Assembly (NCBI GenBank): GCA_965237855.1 | Contig: CBDEGK010000004.1 | Coordinates: 434,001 to 498,000, forward strand | Source of the DNA: CBDEGK01 sp965237855 | Lineage (GTDB): Bacteria; Pseudomonadota; Gammaproteobacteria; Pseudomonadales; Halieaceae | Direction: 5' to 3' | DNA length: 64,000 nt | In this document: positions 44,033 through 53,243 of the stretch, piece after piece | Numbering within the stretch: the first letter of the stretch is position 1 | Layout of the letters: every line of letters starts with the position of its first letter | The notes under the pieces: model-generated | What the model was told of the DNA's origin: nothing | Databases searched by the model: none | Seen by the model: only the letters and a program-made list of their open reading frames with translations | Made by a program: the position numbers and the translations under genes

Positions 44033-45202
44033 CTAACCATTATACTGAAGTGTAATCATGGTGATATCATCGGCTTGCTCGGCCCCCAGTGCATATTCGT
44101 CAACCGAGGCGCGCACGACACTCAAAATAGATTCCGCACTGATTTCACTAATCCCCTGTACTGTTTGCAACAAACGTCCATCTGAATAGAGATTACCCTC
44201 TACATCCATGGCTTCGGTGACACCATCAGTAAATACCAACAGAACGTCACCGGCATTAAGATCGAAGCTGCTCTGACCGTATTCCTTGCCCTCTTGTATC
44301 CCCAGTACAGGACCGTGTGAATCAAGCACCTCCTCCACGTCACCGGAAGCGCGCTTGATCAAAGGTGGGTTATGACCAGCGTTGGTATAATTAACCTGGC
44401 CAGTGCGCAAATTAAGTGTTCCCAGGAACACCGTGACAAACATACACGACGGATTGTCCTGAGCTAAATCCGCATTGACCCGGCTCATAATTTTTGACGG
44501 AAGCTTGTCGTCGGACGCCCTTGACTTGAACAACAGTTTGGCCATTGCCATGAACAGTGCTGCACCTACGCCTTTTCCGGACACGTCTGCGACACAAAAA
44601 CAGAGCTCCTCATCATTGAGCATAAAGTAGTCATAAAAATCTCCCCCGACCTCTCTTGCGGCGTCCATGCTCGCGCACAGCGCGATCTCGGGGCGATCAG
44701 GCACTGTATCGGGCAACATACTATGCTGAAGAATGTCGCGTCCTACATTAAGTTCGTTCTCCATCCGCTCCTTGGCCACAGCCAAAGCCTCTGACAAGCG
44801 GTGCAGATTATCAATACCCTTCTTCAAGGCGACGTGCGTTCTTACCCTGGCTTGAAGGATCGGTGGATTTACTGGTTTATGAATATAGTCTGCAGCGCCG
44901 AGAGCAAATCCCTCTGCTTCATCCGCAGTCTGATCTTTGGCAGTGAGGAATATCACCGGCACCTCGGCGGTCTTGGGATTCGCCTTCAGTCGTCGACAAA
45001 CTTCATAGCCGTCCATATCGGGCATCATAATGTCCAAAAGAATTATGTCGGGCGGCTGTTTCTCCACAATTTTCAAGGCGGCCGCTCCGTTGGTCACAAC
45101 CTTTACCTTATATTCGGGAACCAGTATCCCCTTCACAACGTCAAGATTTTCCGGCGTATCATCCACTGCCAGCACTACTGGTTTGACATCTTCATCACTC
45201 AC
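44033..45202 (-). CDS. Response regulator with SpoIIE/PP2C phosphatase output (RsbU-like)
   Basis: 389 residues. A receiver domain with Asp57 in IILLDIMMPDMDGYEVCRRL (about 8-125), a short coiled linker, and a SpoIIE-type PPM phosphatase (about 175-385) with GGDFYDYF, VADVSGKGVGAALFMA, TNAGHNPPLI and FTDGVTEAMD, which carry the metal-binding aspartates. Such proteins dephosphorylate anti-sigma-factor antagonists, although no STAS or anti-sigma gene is visible here. GTG start at 45202, 8 nt inside the upstream REC-HPt gene, with GGAGG upstream. Confidence 0.92.
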   Translation of the reverse strand: MSDEDVKPVVLAVDDTPENLDVVKGILVPEYKVKVVTNGAAALKIVEKQPPDIILLDIMMPDMDGYEVCRRLKANPKTAEVPVIFLTAKDQTADEAEGFALGAADYIHKPVNPPILQARVRTHVALKKGIDNLHRLSEALAVAKERMENELNVGRDILQHSMLPDTVPDRPEIALCASMDAAREVGGDFYDYFMLNDEELCFCVADVSGKGVGAALFMAMAKLLFKSRASDDKLPSKIMSRVNADLAQDNPSCMFVTVFLGTLNLRTGQVNYTNAGHNPPLIKRASGDVEEVLDSHGPVLGIQEGKEYGQSSFDLNAGDVLLVFTDGVTEAMDVEGNLYSDGRLLQTVQGISEISAESILSVVRASVDEYALGAEQADDITMITLQYNG

Positions 45203-46274
45203 CGTATTCTTCCTCCAAGCTATTTATTACCGCAGTCAAGTGCTCACCTGCTGCCTCCATATCATAGGCAGATACCGCTTTGATGATTGGCTCTAGCATC
45301 CCTGCAAACTCGCTCCGCCCCATATCAGCTCTCAACTCCAGTAAAGTATCCTCCGCCTCGGCATCGTAGTCGTCCAACTGCTGCTGTAACAATGAAAATC
45401 GCACCATTATTTCAGGCGTCAACCCCACGGAAGAGGCCATACTGTCATTCGTACTACTGGGCATAGCACTACGAATATTTTCAATGACGCGGCCCAATTC
45501 ATCCCTTAGCCCTTGATAGAGGCTCTCCTCCACACCTGCAAGACCATCTTTCAACCGCCCTTCTAATTGCCCGGCTAACTCCTGGACCTTAAGTACCCCT
45601 AATGCGCCGGAAGCACCCTTGAGGGAATGGGCTACGCGTACTGCCAGCTCTTGGTCTTTTTCCGCAACAGCAACTTCTACTTGCCCAACAGAGTCGGCTT
45701 GGTTATCGATAAATTTACCCAATAATCGCCAATAGGCGGCAATACTGCCTCCTACTCTTGCAACCACAGCCACCGCATCAATACCTTCCAATTCAGGTGC
45801 GGTCTCAATCTCTATAGACTGTTCGATGATCTCTTGTTTGGTAGCTTCTGTAGTTGAACTGACGCGCGGCTCAATCCACGTTAACAGCGCATTGAACAAG
45901 TCGCCGGGATTGATCGGCTTGTTGATATGAGCATTCATTCCAACTTTAAGTGACTTTTCTCTGTCATCTGTGGTTGCGTTGGCCGTCATGACAAGAATTG
46001 GCAACTTCGAATATCGCTCATCTTTTCGTAAGTACTTGGTAGCGGTGTATCCATCCATAACCGGCATCTGAATATCCATCAGAACAGCATCGTATTCCTT
46101 CTTGCTAATCATTTCGATTGCCTCTTGTCCGTGGTTAGCAATGTCCACCATCAAGCCTGCCTGTTCCAGAAGTTCGCTGGCTACTTGCTGATTTATTTCA
46201 TTGTCTTCTACCAGGAGTATTGATGCACCACGAATAGACTGTAATGCATCGGTACCTATATTTTGGCCCTGCAC
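45195..46274 (-). CDS. Orphan REC-HPt protein, probably the 3' fragment of a hybrid kinase
   Basis: 359 residues. A receiver (about 14-135, Asp67 in VLMDIQMPVMDGYTATKYL) and an HPt domain (about 175-265, His216 in RVAHSLKGASGALG) in the order and with the linkers seen at the C-terminus of the large hybrid kinase nearby. The first in-frame start is GTG 46274, with a stop 18 nt further upstream, and the kinase and first receiver that normally precede are absent. It overlaps the SpoIIE regulator by 8 nt. It might still act as a phosphotransfer protein. Confidence 0.85.
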   Translation of the reverse strand: MQGQNIGTDALQSIRGASILLVEDNEINQQVASELLEQAGLMVDIANHGQEAIEMISKKEYDAVLMDIQMPVMDGYTATKYLRKDERYSKLPILVMTANATTDDREKSLKVGMNAHINKPINPGDLFNALLTWIEPRVSSTTEATKQEIIEQSIEIETAPELEGIDAVAVVARVGGSIAAYWRLLGKFIDNQADSVGQVEVAVAEKDQELAVRVAHSLKGASGALGVLKVQELAGQLEGRLKDGLAGVEESLYQGLRDELGRVIENIRSAMPSSTNDSMASSVGLTPEIMVRFSLLQQQLDDYDAEAEDTLLELRADMGRSEFAGMLEPIIKAVSAYDMEAAGEHLTAVINSLEEEYGE

Positions 46275-46295
46275 GCGATCTTCACTATCCCTTCA

Positions 46296-46824
46296 AGAAA
46301 TTTATTTCGACCAAATCCGCAGCGCGAAGACCACCCTGCTCGCCCAGATTGGGAGCGCGTCCCCATTCTCTGTGATTTCAACGATAATCATCTACATCTT
46401 CGTTTGATTATTATTTTCGCATGAATACAGTCCATGCCATTCAAATTCTTTGCCTATACGGGAGCAATTGCGGTTCGCAACGTGTGTGACTGTCAGTGCA
46501 CGCCGCCTCGACCAAGTCCAGTTGGATGCAGCAACCTCCTGCTTCGCGGCTGGTCGATATTATAAACTAAACCAAGTACGTTAACCCAACCTCCCAAAAG
46601 AGGCTACACCACCATTAATTCTGAGGAGTAAAGCTCACTGCACAATTGGAAATTCTAGAGTTTTTGCTCGCCCCTACGCACCGAGGAGCAAAAATTGGAA
46701 GCGCTGCTGGCCCAATTGACCGAATCGGTTGAAAAATCGGCACCTTGATTCCAACACCTGGGCGCCCGCTCAGCTACACTGAGAATTCGACAGGACGTTA
46801 GCACCAGCTCAAGGATGGGCGGTC
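46296..46824. other. Gene-poor stretch with likely rearrangement breakpoints
   Basis: No gene longer than about 30 codons could be supported over 529 bp. The left part follows the broken 5' end of the REC-HPt gene; the right part contains a short UbiK-like tail (46674-46748). The promoter of comM should lie in the last 75 bp. No terminator or tRNA was recognised. Confidence 0.6.
46674..46748 (+). pseudogene. Possible 3' remnant of ubiK (yqiC)
   Basis: Twenty-four codons read LRTEEQKLEALLAQLTESVE and end at TGA 46746-46748. This resembles the C-terminal coiled coil of UbiK/YqiC accessory factors (...VLLRTREKLEALE...), and ubiK is commonly found just upstream of comM in gammaproteobacteria. 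A stop lies in frame at 46656, and the rest of ubiK is missing. The match is short, so this is a tentative call. Confidence 0.35.
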
Positions 46825-48333
46825 ATGACTCTATCTACCGTACTCAGCCGTGCCCAGCGCGGTATTGATGCGCCCCTGGTGCGTGTTGAAGCACATATCT
46901 CGCAAGGCCTGCCCAGTTTCTCGGTGGTCGGCTTGCCGGAAGCAGCCGTGCGGGAAAGCAAGGAACGGGTGCGCAGCGCCATTCTCAATTCACAATTGAA
47001 TTTCCCCAGCCAGCGCCTCACGGTGAACCTGGCCCCTGCCGACCTGCCCAAGGGAGGCGGCCGATTTGATCTACCGATCGCGCTGAGCATCCTTGTTGCC
47101 TCTGATCAATTACCCGCCGCGACCGTGGCTGGCTCAGAATTTATCGGCGAACTGGCACTGACAGGCGGTTTGCGGCCGGTATCCGGCACGATCGGCGCTG
47201 CCATAGCCGCAACGGGCTGCCAGCGTACTATCGTGATGCCCGCCGGCAATGCCAGACAGGCTGCCCTGGTACCTCGTGCCAAGGTCATCGCTGCCAGCCA
47301 GTTGCTGGAATTACTGGCCCATTTGCAGGGCCGACGACTGATTGAGCCGGCCCAGGCAAACACCGCAGCCCCAAGCAATAACTATCCTGATCTCGCCGAC
47401 GTCCGCGGCCAAGCGGTCGGCAAGCGCGGACTTGAAATTGCCGCAGCGGGAGGGCACAACCTGTTGTTCTTCGGTCCTCTAGGCACCGGTAAGACGATGC
47501 TTGCAGCCCGGCTTCCCGGCATCCTGCCACCGCTCGAGGACAACGAGTTGTTGGAAATACTCAATATGCGTAGCGCCGTCAACACTACCCTGGATCCAGC
47601 ACAGTGCACGCAGAGACCCTTTCGCGCACCTCACCACAGCGCCTCCGCCATGGCCCTGGTAGGCGGCGGCCGGCTACTCCATCCTGGGGAGATATCCCTG
47701 GCACACGGTGGGGTATTGTTCCTCGACGAACTGCCGGAGTTTCCACGCTCTGTATTGGAGGTATTGCGAGGACCTCTCGAGAGTGGGCAGGTACGCATCG
47801 CCCGTGCCAGCGGCCACGTGTGTTATCCGGCGCGCTTTCAACTGGTTGCCGCCATGAACCCCTGTCCCTGCGGTTACGACAACGACCCACTACACACCTG
47901 CCAGTGTTCACCGGCGCAGATTCAGCGCTATACACAGAAAATATCCGGCCCCTTGCTGGACCGTATCGACCTGTTACTACAGCTGCCGCGGGTGCCTGCT
48001 CGCAACATTGTCGAGACCCACACCTCGGAGGAACCCTCCCGGCTGGTACGAGGCCGGGTCAGCCAGGCGCGACAACAACAGCTCGACCGGGGTGGTTGCT
48101 GCAACGCGGCCATGACCGACAAACAACTACGCGAGCACTGTAAATTGCGGACGGCTGAGCGCACGCTGCTAACCGACGCTCTGGAATCCATGGGCTTGTC
48201 GATGAGGGTCTATAACACGCTTTTGAAAGTAGCCCGCACTATCGCTGATCTCGCTGCCAGCCAGGATATAGCCAGGGAACACCTGACCGAGGCACTGGCA
48301 TACCGTCAGTTCAATCCGGCAAAGGGGCAATAA
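46825..48333 (+). CDS. comM: YifB/ComM-family AAA ATPase (Mg-chelatase-like)
   Basis: 502 residues. An N-terminal LonC-like fold (about 20-140) precedes the AAA+ domain with Walker A GPLGTGKTML and Walker B VLFLDELPEF, and a C-terminal Mg-chelatase helical domain with the Cys-containing NPCPCGYDNDPLHTCQC. ComM is a helicase that promotes branch migration during natural transformation. It has an unusual TTC-rich overlap with nothing; the convergent GDPD pseudogene overlaps its last 23 nt. Confidence 0.94.
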   Translation: MTLSTVLSRAQRGIDAPLVRVEAHISQGLPSFSVVGLPEAAVRESKERVRSAILNSQLNFPSQRLTVNLAPADLPKGGGRFDLPIALSILVASDQLPAATVAGSEFIGELALTGGLRPVSGTIGAAIAATGCQRTIVMPAGNARQAALVPRAKVIAASQLLELLAHLQGRRLIEPAQANTAAPSNNYPDLADVRGQAVGKRGLEIAAAGGHNLLFFGPLGTGKTMLAARLPGILPPLEDNELLEILNMRSAVNTTLDPAQCTQRPFRAPHHSASAMALVGGGRLLHPGEISLAHGGVLFLDELPEFPRSVLEVLRGPLESGQVRIARASGHVCYPARFQLVAAMNPCPCGYDNDPLHTCQCSPAQIQRYTQKISGPLLDRIDLLLQLPRVPARNIVETHTSEEPSRLVRGRVSQARQQQLDRGGCCNAAMTDKQLREHCKLRTAERTLLTDALESMGLSMRVYNTLLKVARTIADLAASQDIAREHLTEALAYRQFNPAKGQ

Positions 48334-48960
48334 AGTCCGTATAAATCTCGGTGATCCCCCAGTCGTCCCGCAGCTGTCGCAACAGGCGAGGCTCATTGAT
48401 GGTGTGGGCATAACTGGCGATATCCCGTTGTGCCAACTTGAGCGCCAGGCCGGACTCTGCCCGTTCCACCGGCATGGTCACCGCCAGCAGCTTCATGTTC
48501 TTCAGCTCAGAAAGCACCGACGAATCGTCCCCCGGGTACCGGTATAACGTCCATATCTGCTGACGAAAGCCCAGCTGCAGCACTGGCTGGTACGCTGTTG
48601 GCTTGCGTGCTCCTGCACCCATTGCTGAAAGGTTGCCAGGTCGGGCACCTGCTCAGGCACAAAACCGAAATCGCGCCGCGCCTGCAAGTCCCAGTCATGG
48701 AACGTCACCAGTTGATTGTCACTGGTCCACAGGAAGTCCAGCTCAAACCAGGTAAAACCACGTGCCAGGTTGTGCTCAATGGCCTCACGGGAGTTATTGT
48801 AGACGCGCTGCCCTATGCCGCCGCCGGCGTGAGCTATCCTTGGTAGAGTCGGCCCAATCGGGGTAACAGCGCTGTCGATGGCACTGTCCTCATTTGAGCA
48901 GCTGGTTGCCAACAGGAGAAGAAGTACAGGGAGCAGTCGGAGCCGGAATTGAGTCAACAT
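48311..48960 (-). pseudogene. GDPD-like lipoprotein gene with internal deletion and frameshift
   Basis: The 5' part (from ATG 48960) has a lipoprotein signal (LLPVLLLLLATSC) and the GDPD start IAHAGGGIGQ, YNNSREAIEHN, FELDFLWTSDNQLVTFHDW. Reading then runs through TFQQWVQEHASQQ into a wrong frame. The 3' part resumes one frame away with YQPVLQLGFRQQIWTLYRY and ends IYTDFIAPLPD. In this family a segment of roughly 50-60 residues (the VTDVKE-type block) normally lies between the two, so it has been deleted at about 48590-48600. Confidence 0.8.
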
Positions 48961-49072
48961 GAACGAAATTTAAGTGACCTGCCCACTGGATACAAGTGGT
49001 ATCGCAGGGTAGACTAATGGCTATTAGTTTGTAGTAAGCCATGCAAATACACCGATTTACGAGGTACAAGAT

Positions 49073-50314
49073 ATGAGCGGCTGCCCTTTTGCCAACCTGG
49101 TAGACCCCGATACATATGCCGATGGCATGCCCTATGAGAAATTGCGGGAGATTCGCGATGCGGGCCCCTTGGTCAAGGTCGAAGATTCCCTAACCGGCAT
49201 TCCCTGCTGGGTTGTAACGCGCCAGCAAGAGCTCGACGCGGTCAGCAAGAATCCCAAATTGTTCTCCTCTGCCGAGCGCTCGCCCTTCCCGATGGAGTTT
49301 GAGGACTGGCTCATCACCGACGTGCACCGCAAAACCATCATCGGTATGGACCCGCCTGAACACCAAATAGTGCGCCGCATTATGCGCAACGCTTTCACCC
49401 CCAAGAATGTGGATTCCTATCAACCCAAATTACTGGAACATGCCAAGCGCATCGTCGATGCCGTCGCCGCACGCGGTGAGTGCGAGTTTGTCGAGGAAGT
49501 GGCTGCTGAACTGCCACTGATCGCCATTCTTGAACTGCTGAGCGTGCCCCTGGAAGATCGCAAAAAGTTCTTCGACTGGACCAACACCATGATATTCGCC
49601 GACGACCCGGACATGGCTGTTGACGAACTGGCAGGCCAGATCGCCTCTGGCGAGGTGATTAACTACGCATTGGATCTAGCCGCCAAGCACCGTGAAAACC
49701 CCACCGAGAGTCTGCTTGGTGCGCTGCTGGATGGTGAGGTCAAAGGCCGCAGCATCAGCGAGGAAGAATTTGGCTGGATGTTTATCCTGATCCTTGTCGG
49801 CGGCAACGAGTCCACTCGCACGGTGATATCACATGGCATGCGCCTGCTGATAGAAAACCCTGACCAATTACAATACCTGGTCGACAATCCTGACAAAATC
49901 CCCGGTGCCTGCGAAGAAATGCTGCGCTACAACACCGCCTTCATCGCCATGCGTCGCACAGCCATGGAAGATACGGAACTGGGTGGCCAGCAGGTCAAAA
50001 AAGGCGACAAAGTGTTGCTGCACTACCACACGGTCAACCACGATGAAGACACTTTCGGTGAAGACGCAATGGTCTTCGATGTGCGCCGGGCTGAGCGCAT
50101 GCCGGACCTCTATAACCAACACCGTTCTTTTGGTATCGGACAGCATTTCTGCATTGGCTCTCACCTGGCCCGCATGGAATTACGCATCATGATGGAAGAG
50201 ATCATCCCCCGCCTGCGCAACCCCAAGTTCGCCGACGACCCGCAGTTCGTGCGCTCCTTCTTCGTCAATGGCATGAAAGAGATGAAAATTACTTTCGATG
50301 CCGAGGCGGCCTGA
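49073..50314 (+). CDS. Cytochrome P450
   Basis: 413 residues, the length of a soluble bacterial P450. The I-helix oxygen-activation segment is LVGGNESTRTVISHGM (an N-E-S-T variant of AGxDT), the K-helix EMLRYN carries the ExxR-equivalent Glu-Arg, and the heme-thiolate loop is FGIGQHFCIGSHLARMEL. It hydroxylates an unknown substrate with electrons from a ferredoxin that is not encoded nearby. The convergent SDR gene ends 3 bp downstream; a shared pathway is possible but unproven. Confidence 0.95.
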   Translation: MSGCPFANLVDPDTYADGMPYEKLREIRDAGPLVKVEDSLTGIPCWVVTRQQELDAVSKNPKLFSSAERSPFPMEFEDWLITDVHRKTIIGMDPPEHQIVRRIMRNAFTPKNVDSYQPKLLEHAKRIVDAVAARGECEFVEEVAAELPLIAILELLSVPLEDRKKFFDWTNTMIFADDPDMAVDELAGQIASGEVINYALDLAAKHRENPTESLLGALLDGEVKGRSISEEEFGWMFILILVGGNESTRTVISHGMRLLIENPDQLQYLVDNPDKIPGACEEMLRYNTAFIAMRRTAMEDTELGGQQVKKGDKVLLHYHTVNHDEDTFGEDAMVFDVRRAERMPDLYNQHRSFGIGQHFCIGSHLARMELRIMMEEIIPRLRNPKFADDPQFVRSFFVNGMKEMKITFDAEAA

Positions 50315-50316
50315 AT

Positions 50317-51081
50317 CTAGATAGTCATAAGACCGCCATCAACCGGGTAAGATGCTCCTGTCACATAGGAAGCCGCGTCGGAACTGAGCCACAGAATCAG
50401 TTCGGCGACTTCCTCCGGTGTGCCCCGTCGACGCATCGGGGTGAGCGACATAATATATTCTTCTGTGTCACTGCCCTTGCCGCCGGTAAACCGATCCGCT
50501 AACACCGTATCGATGAGTGCCGGACAAACAAGATTCACCCGAATATTGTCCTCGGCTACCTCCATGGCGGCGGTCTTGGTGAGGCCAGCCATCGCATGCT
50601 TGCTGGCAGAGTATGGTGCCAGGCCGGGAAACCCGATCAGGCTAGCCACGGAGCCCACGTTGACAATGGCACCCCCTGCCTGCTTCTGCATCTGCGCAAT
50701 CTCCGCCTGCATGCAATACCAGGTACCGTTCACATTGACATCCATCACCTGCTGGTAAGCCGCATCGCTGTATTCGGTAATCGGGGTAATTTCTCCCTCT
50801 ATACCGGCATTGTTACAGGCCACGTCAATGCCCCCGAATTCACCGACAGCAGCATTTATCAAAGCCCTGCAAGCCGCCGGGTCACTGACATCGGTCTGAA
50901 TAAATATCGCCTCAACGCCCAACTCCCTGGCCTGCGCTGCCACCTGCTCGCCCTCTTCCTGTCGGCGGGCTGCCAGCACCAGGTTCGCCCCGCACTCGGC
51001 GTAGCGCAGTGCTGTCGCTTTGCCAATGCCTGAACTCGCCCCTGTTAACAGAACTGTTTTTCCCTGTAGAGAATTGCTCAT
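50317..51081 (-). CDS. Short-chain dehydrogenase/reductase
   Basis: 254 residues, classical SDR. The cofactor motif TGASSGIGKATALRYAE, NNAGIEG, the catalytic Ser (VNVGSVASLIGF), Tyr and Lys (YSASKHAM) are all present. The Arg pair after the beta2 strand (AARRQEEG) suggests NADP(H). ATG 51081 is chosen because AAGGAAG precedes it and the Rossmann motif follows at the usual distance; the open frame extends to 51210. Substrate unknown. Confidence 0.93.
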   Translation of the reverse strand: MSNSLQGKTVLLTGASSGIGKATALRYAECGANLVLAARRQEEGEQVAAQARELGVEAIFIQTDVSDPAACRALINAAVGEFGGIDVACNNAGIEGEITPITEYSDAAYQQVMDVNVNGTWYCMQAEIAQMQKQAGGAIVNVGSVASLIGFPGLAPYSASKHAMAGLTKTAAMEVAEDNIRVNLVCPALIDTVLADRFTGGKGSDTEEYIMSLTPMRRRGTPEEVAELILWLSSDAASYVTGASYPVDGGLMTI

Positions 51082-51196
51082 AGTTGCTTCCTTGTTCTTG
51101 CTTTTGGAGATGAATCTACCCATAAGAGCGTAGTACATATGGCTGATTCTGGCCGGGATTGCTAGAATACCTCTCCTCCCCCCAGGTGCGGTTTCT

Positions 51197-53188
51197 GTGT
51201 CAAATCTCAATCCTCGTCAACGCGAAGCGGTCCGTTATATCGACGGGCCGCTGTTGGTTCTGGCCGGCGCCGGCTCGGGCAAAACCAGCGTCATCACCCG
51301 CAAGATCGCCTACCTGATTGAACAGTGCGGCATCAAAGGCAAACATATCGCGGCGGTCACCTTTACCAACAAGGCCGCCCGGGAAATGCGCCAGCGAGTC
51401 GGCAAGCTGGTCAGCGGTGAGGCGGCCGAGGGCCTGCTGGTCAGCACCTTCCACCAACTGGGCCTGCGCATCATCCGCGAAGAGCGCAAGACCCTGGAAT
51501 TGAAGGCTGGTTTCTCCATCTTCGATAACCAGGACACCCAGACCCTGCTGCGCGATATCCTGATCCAGGAACACGGTGCCGAGGGCGACAAGGCCGCGCT
51601 GATCCAACAACAGATTTCCAACTGGAAGAATGACGGCTTGATGCCGGAGCAGGCCCTGGCACTGTCCAAGAATCCGGCCGAAATGCTCTGCGCCGAGGCG
51701 TATAAACGCTATCGTAGGGCCTTGAAAGCCTATAATGCGCTGGATTTCGATGACCTGATCCTGCTGCCCGGTGTGCTGTTCCGACACCATCCGGACATCC
51801 TGGAGAAATGGCAGAACCGCATCCACTACCTGCTGGTGGATGAATACCAGGACACCAATTCCAGTCAGTACGACCTGGTCAAGCAGTTGGTGGGTATACG
51901 CGGCAGCCTCACCGCGGTGGGCGATGACGACCAATCGATTTACGCCTGGCGCGGCGCCAGGCCAGAAAACCTGGCGCTGCTGCAGGAAGACTTTCCCGGC
52001 CTCAAAATTGTCATGCTGGAGCAGAACTACCGCTCCACCGGGCGCATTCTCAAGGCGGCCAACACCCTCATCGCCAACAACGAGCACGTGTTTGAGAAGC
52101 AATTGTGGTGTGAGCTGGGCTTCGGTGAGCCCTTGCGGGTACTGCAATGTGCCGACGAGAATGCCGAGGCGGAACAGGTGGTCGCAGAAATACTGGATCA
52201 CCAGTTGCGCAAGCGTACCCGTCTCGGTGAATACGCCATTCTCTATCGCGGCAATCACCAATCGCGCCTGATTGAGCTGACCCTGCAACAACAACAGGTG
52301 CCCTACCAGATGAGCGGCGGCCAGTCTTTCTTCGCCCGCAACGAGGTCAAAGACATCATGGCCTACCTGCGGTTGGTGATTAACCCCGACGATGACAACG
52401 CCTTTCTGCGCATCGCCAATGTACCCCGCCGTAAACTCGGAACCTCTACCCTCGAGGCGCTAGGCAATTATGCGCGCACCTCGGGCATGAGCCTGGTCCG
52501 TGCCGCCCAGGGCGTCGGTGGCGATATACCCGCCGCCGGGCGCGAACGGCTGCGCGAATTTACCGATTGGCTAAACCAGACGCGCGGTCGATGCCAGGGT
52601 TCAGCGGTGAGCGGTGTGCGGCAGATGATTCGCGATATTCAATATGCCGACTGGCTCGACACCATCTCCTCCAGCGAGGAGGTGGCCGAGCGGCGCATGA
52701 CCAATGTAGATTTCCTGGTGGATAGCCTGCAACGGGTGGTACAGGAAGAACAGGTCGACATAGAGGAGGCCATCGCCAGGTTGGTGCTGCGGGACTTAAT
52801 GGAACAACAGGAAGAAGAAAAAGCCGTTGATGACAGCGTGCAATTGATGACCCTGCACGCCGCCAAGGGATTGGAATTTCCCCATGTATACATGATTGGC
52901 GTGGAGGAGAAATTACTGCCCCATCGCAACAGTATTGATGAGGGCAACATCGAGGAAGAGCGACGCCTGGCCTACGTGGGCATTACCCGCGCCCAGCAGA
53001 CCCTGACTATGACCCTCGCTCGCCAACGCAGGCAGTTTGGCGAAGCCATCGATTGTGAGCCCAGCCGCTTCCTGGAGGAACTGCCCGCCGACGACCTGGC
53101 CTGGCAGGGCGGACTGGAACAAGATGAGGAGGCCGCGCAAGCCCGCGCCAATGATACCCTGGCCGGGCTCAAGGAGTTGTTGGCATAG
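51197..53188 (+). CDS. rep: ATP-dependent DNA helicase Rep
   Basis: 663 residues, close to the length of E. coli Rep. A superfamily 1A helicase moving 3' to 5' that helps forks pass bound protein. Walker A AGAGSGKTSVITRK, motif Ia TFTNKAAREM, DEYQDTN (motif II), GDDDQSIYAWRGA (motif III), YRSTGRIL (IV) and the late VGITRAQQTLTMT (VI) are intact. Start is GTG at 51197; it is divergent from the SDR gene. Confidence 0.96.
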   Translation: MSNLNPRQREAVRYIDGPLLVLAGAGSGKTSVITRKIAYLIEQCGIKGKHIAAVTFTNKAAREMRQRVGKLVSGEAAEGLLVSTFHQLGLRIIREERKTLELKAGFSIFDNQDTQTLLRDILIQEHGAEGDKAALIQQQISNWKNDGLMPEQALALSKNPAEMLCAEAYKRYRRALKAYNALDFDDLILLPGVLFRHHPDILEKWQNRIHYLLVDEYQDTNSSQYDLVKQLVGIRGSLTAVGDDDQSIYAWRGARPENLALLQEDFPGLKIVMLEQNYRSTGRILKAANTLIANNEHVFEKQLWCELGFGEPLRVLQCADENAEAEQVVAEILDHQLRKRTRLGEYAILYRGNHQSRLIELTLQQQQVPYQMSGGQSFFARNEVKDIMAYLRLVINPDDDNAFLRIANVPRRKLGTSTLEALGNYARTSGMSLVRAAQGVGGDIPAAGRERLREFTDWLNQTRGRCQGSAVSGVRQMIRDIQYADWLDTISSSEEVAERRMTNVDFLVDSLQRVVQEEQVDIEEAIARLVLRDLMEQQEEEKAVDDSVQLMTLHAAKGLEFPHVYMIGVEEKLLPHRNSIDEGNIEEERRLAYVGITRAQQTLTMTLARQRRQFGEAIDCEPSRFLEELPADDLAWQGGLEQDEEAAQARANDTLAGLKELLA

Positions 53189-53243
53189 TACTAATGACAT
53201 AGTACGAGCGAAAATATACTGGGGACACAGACGGGAGTAGTCG

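Noticed and set aside
51200..52294. 364-codon minus-strand open frame opposite rep
   Set aside because: Antisense shadow of the rep helicase; no domain or start signal supports it.
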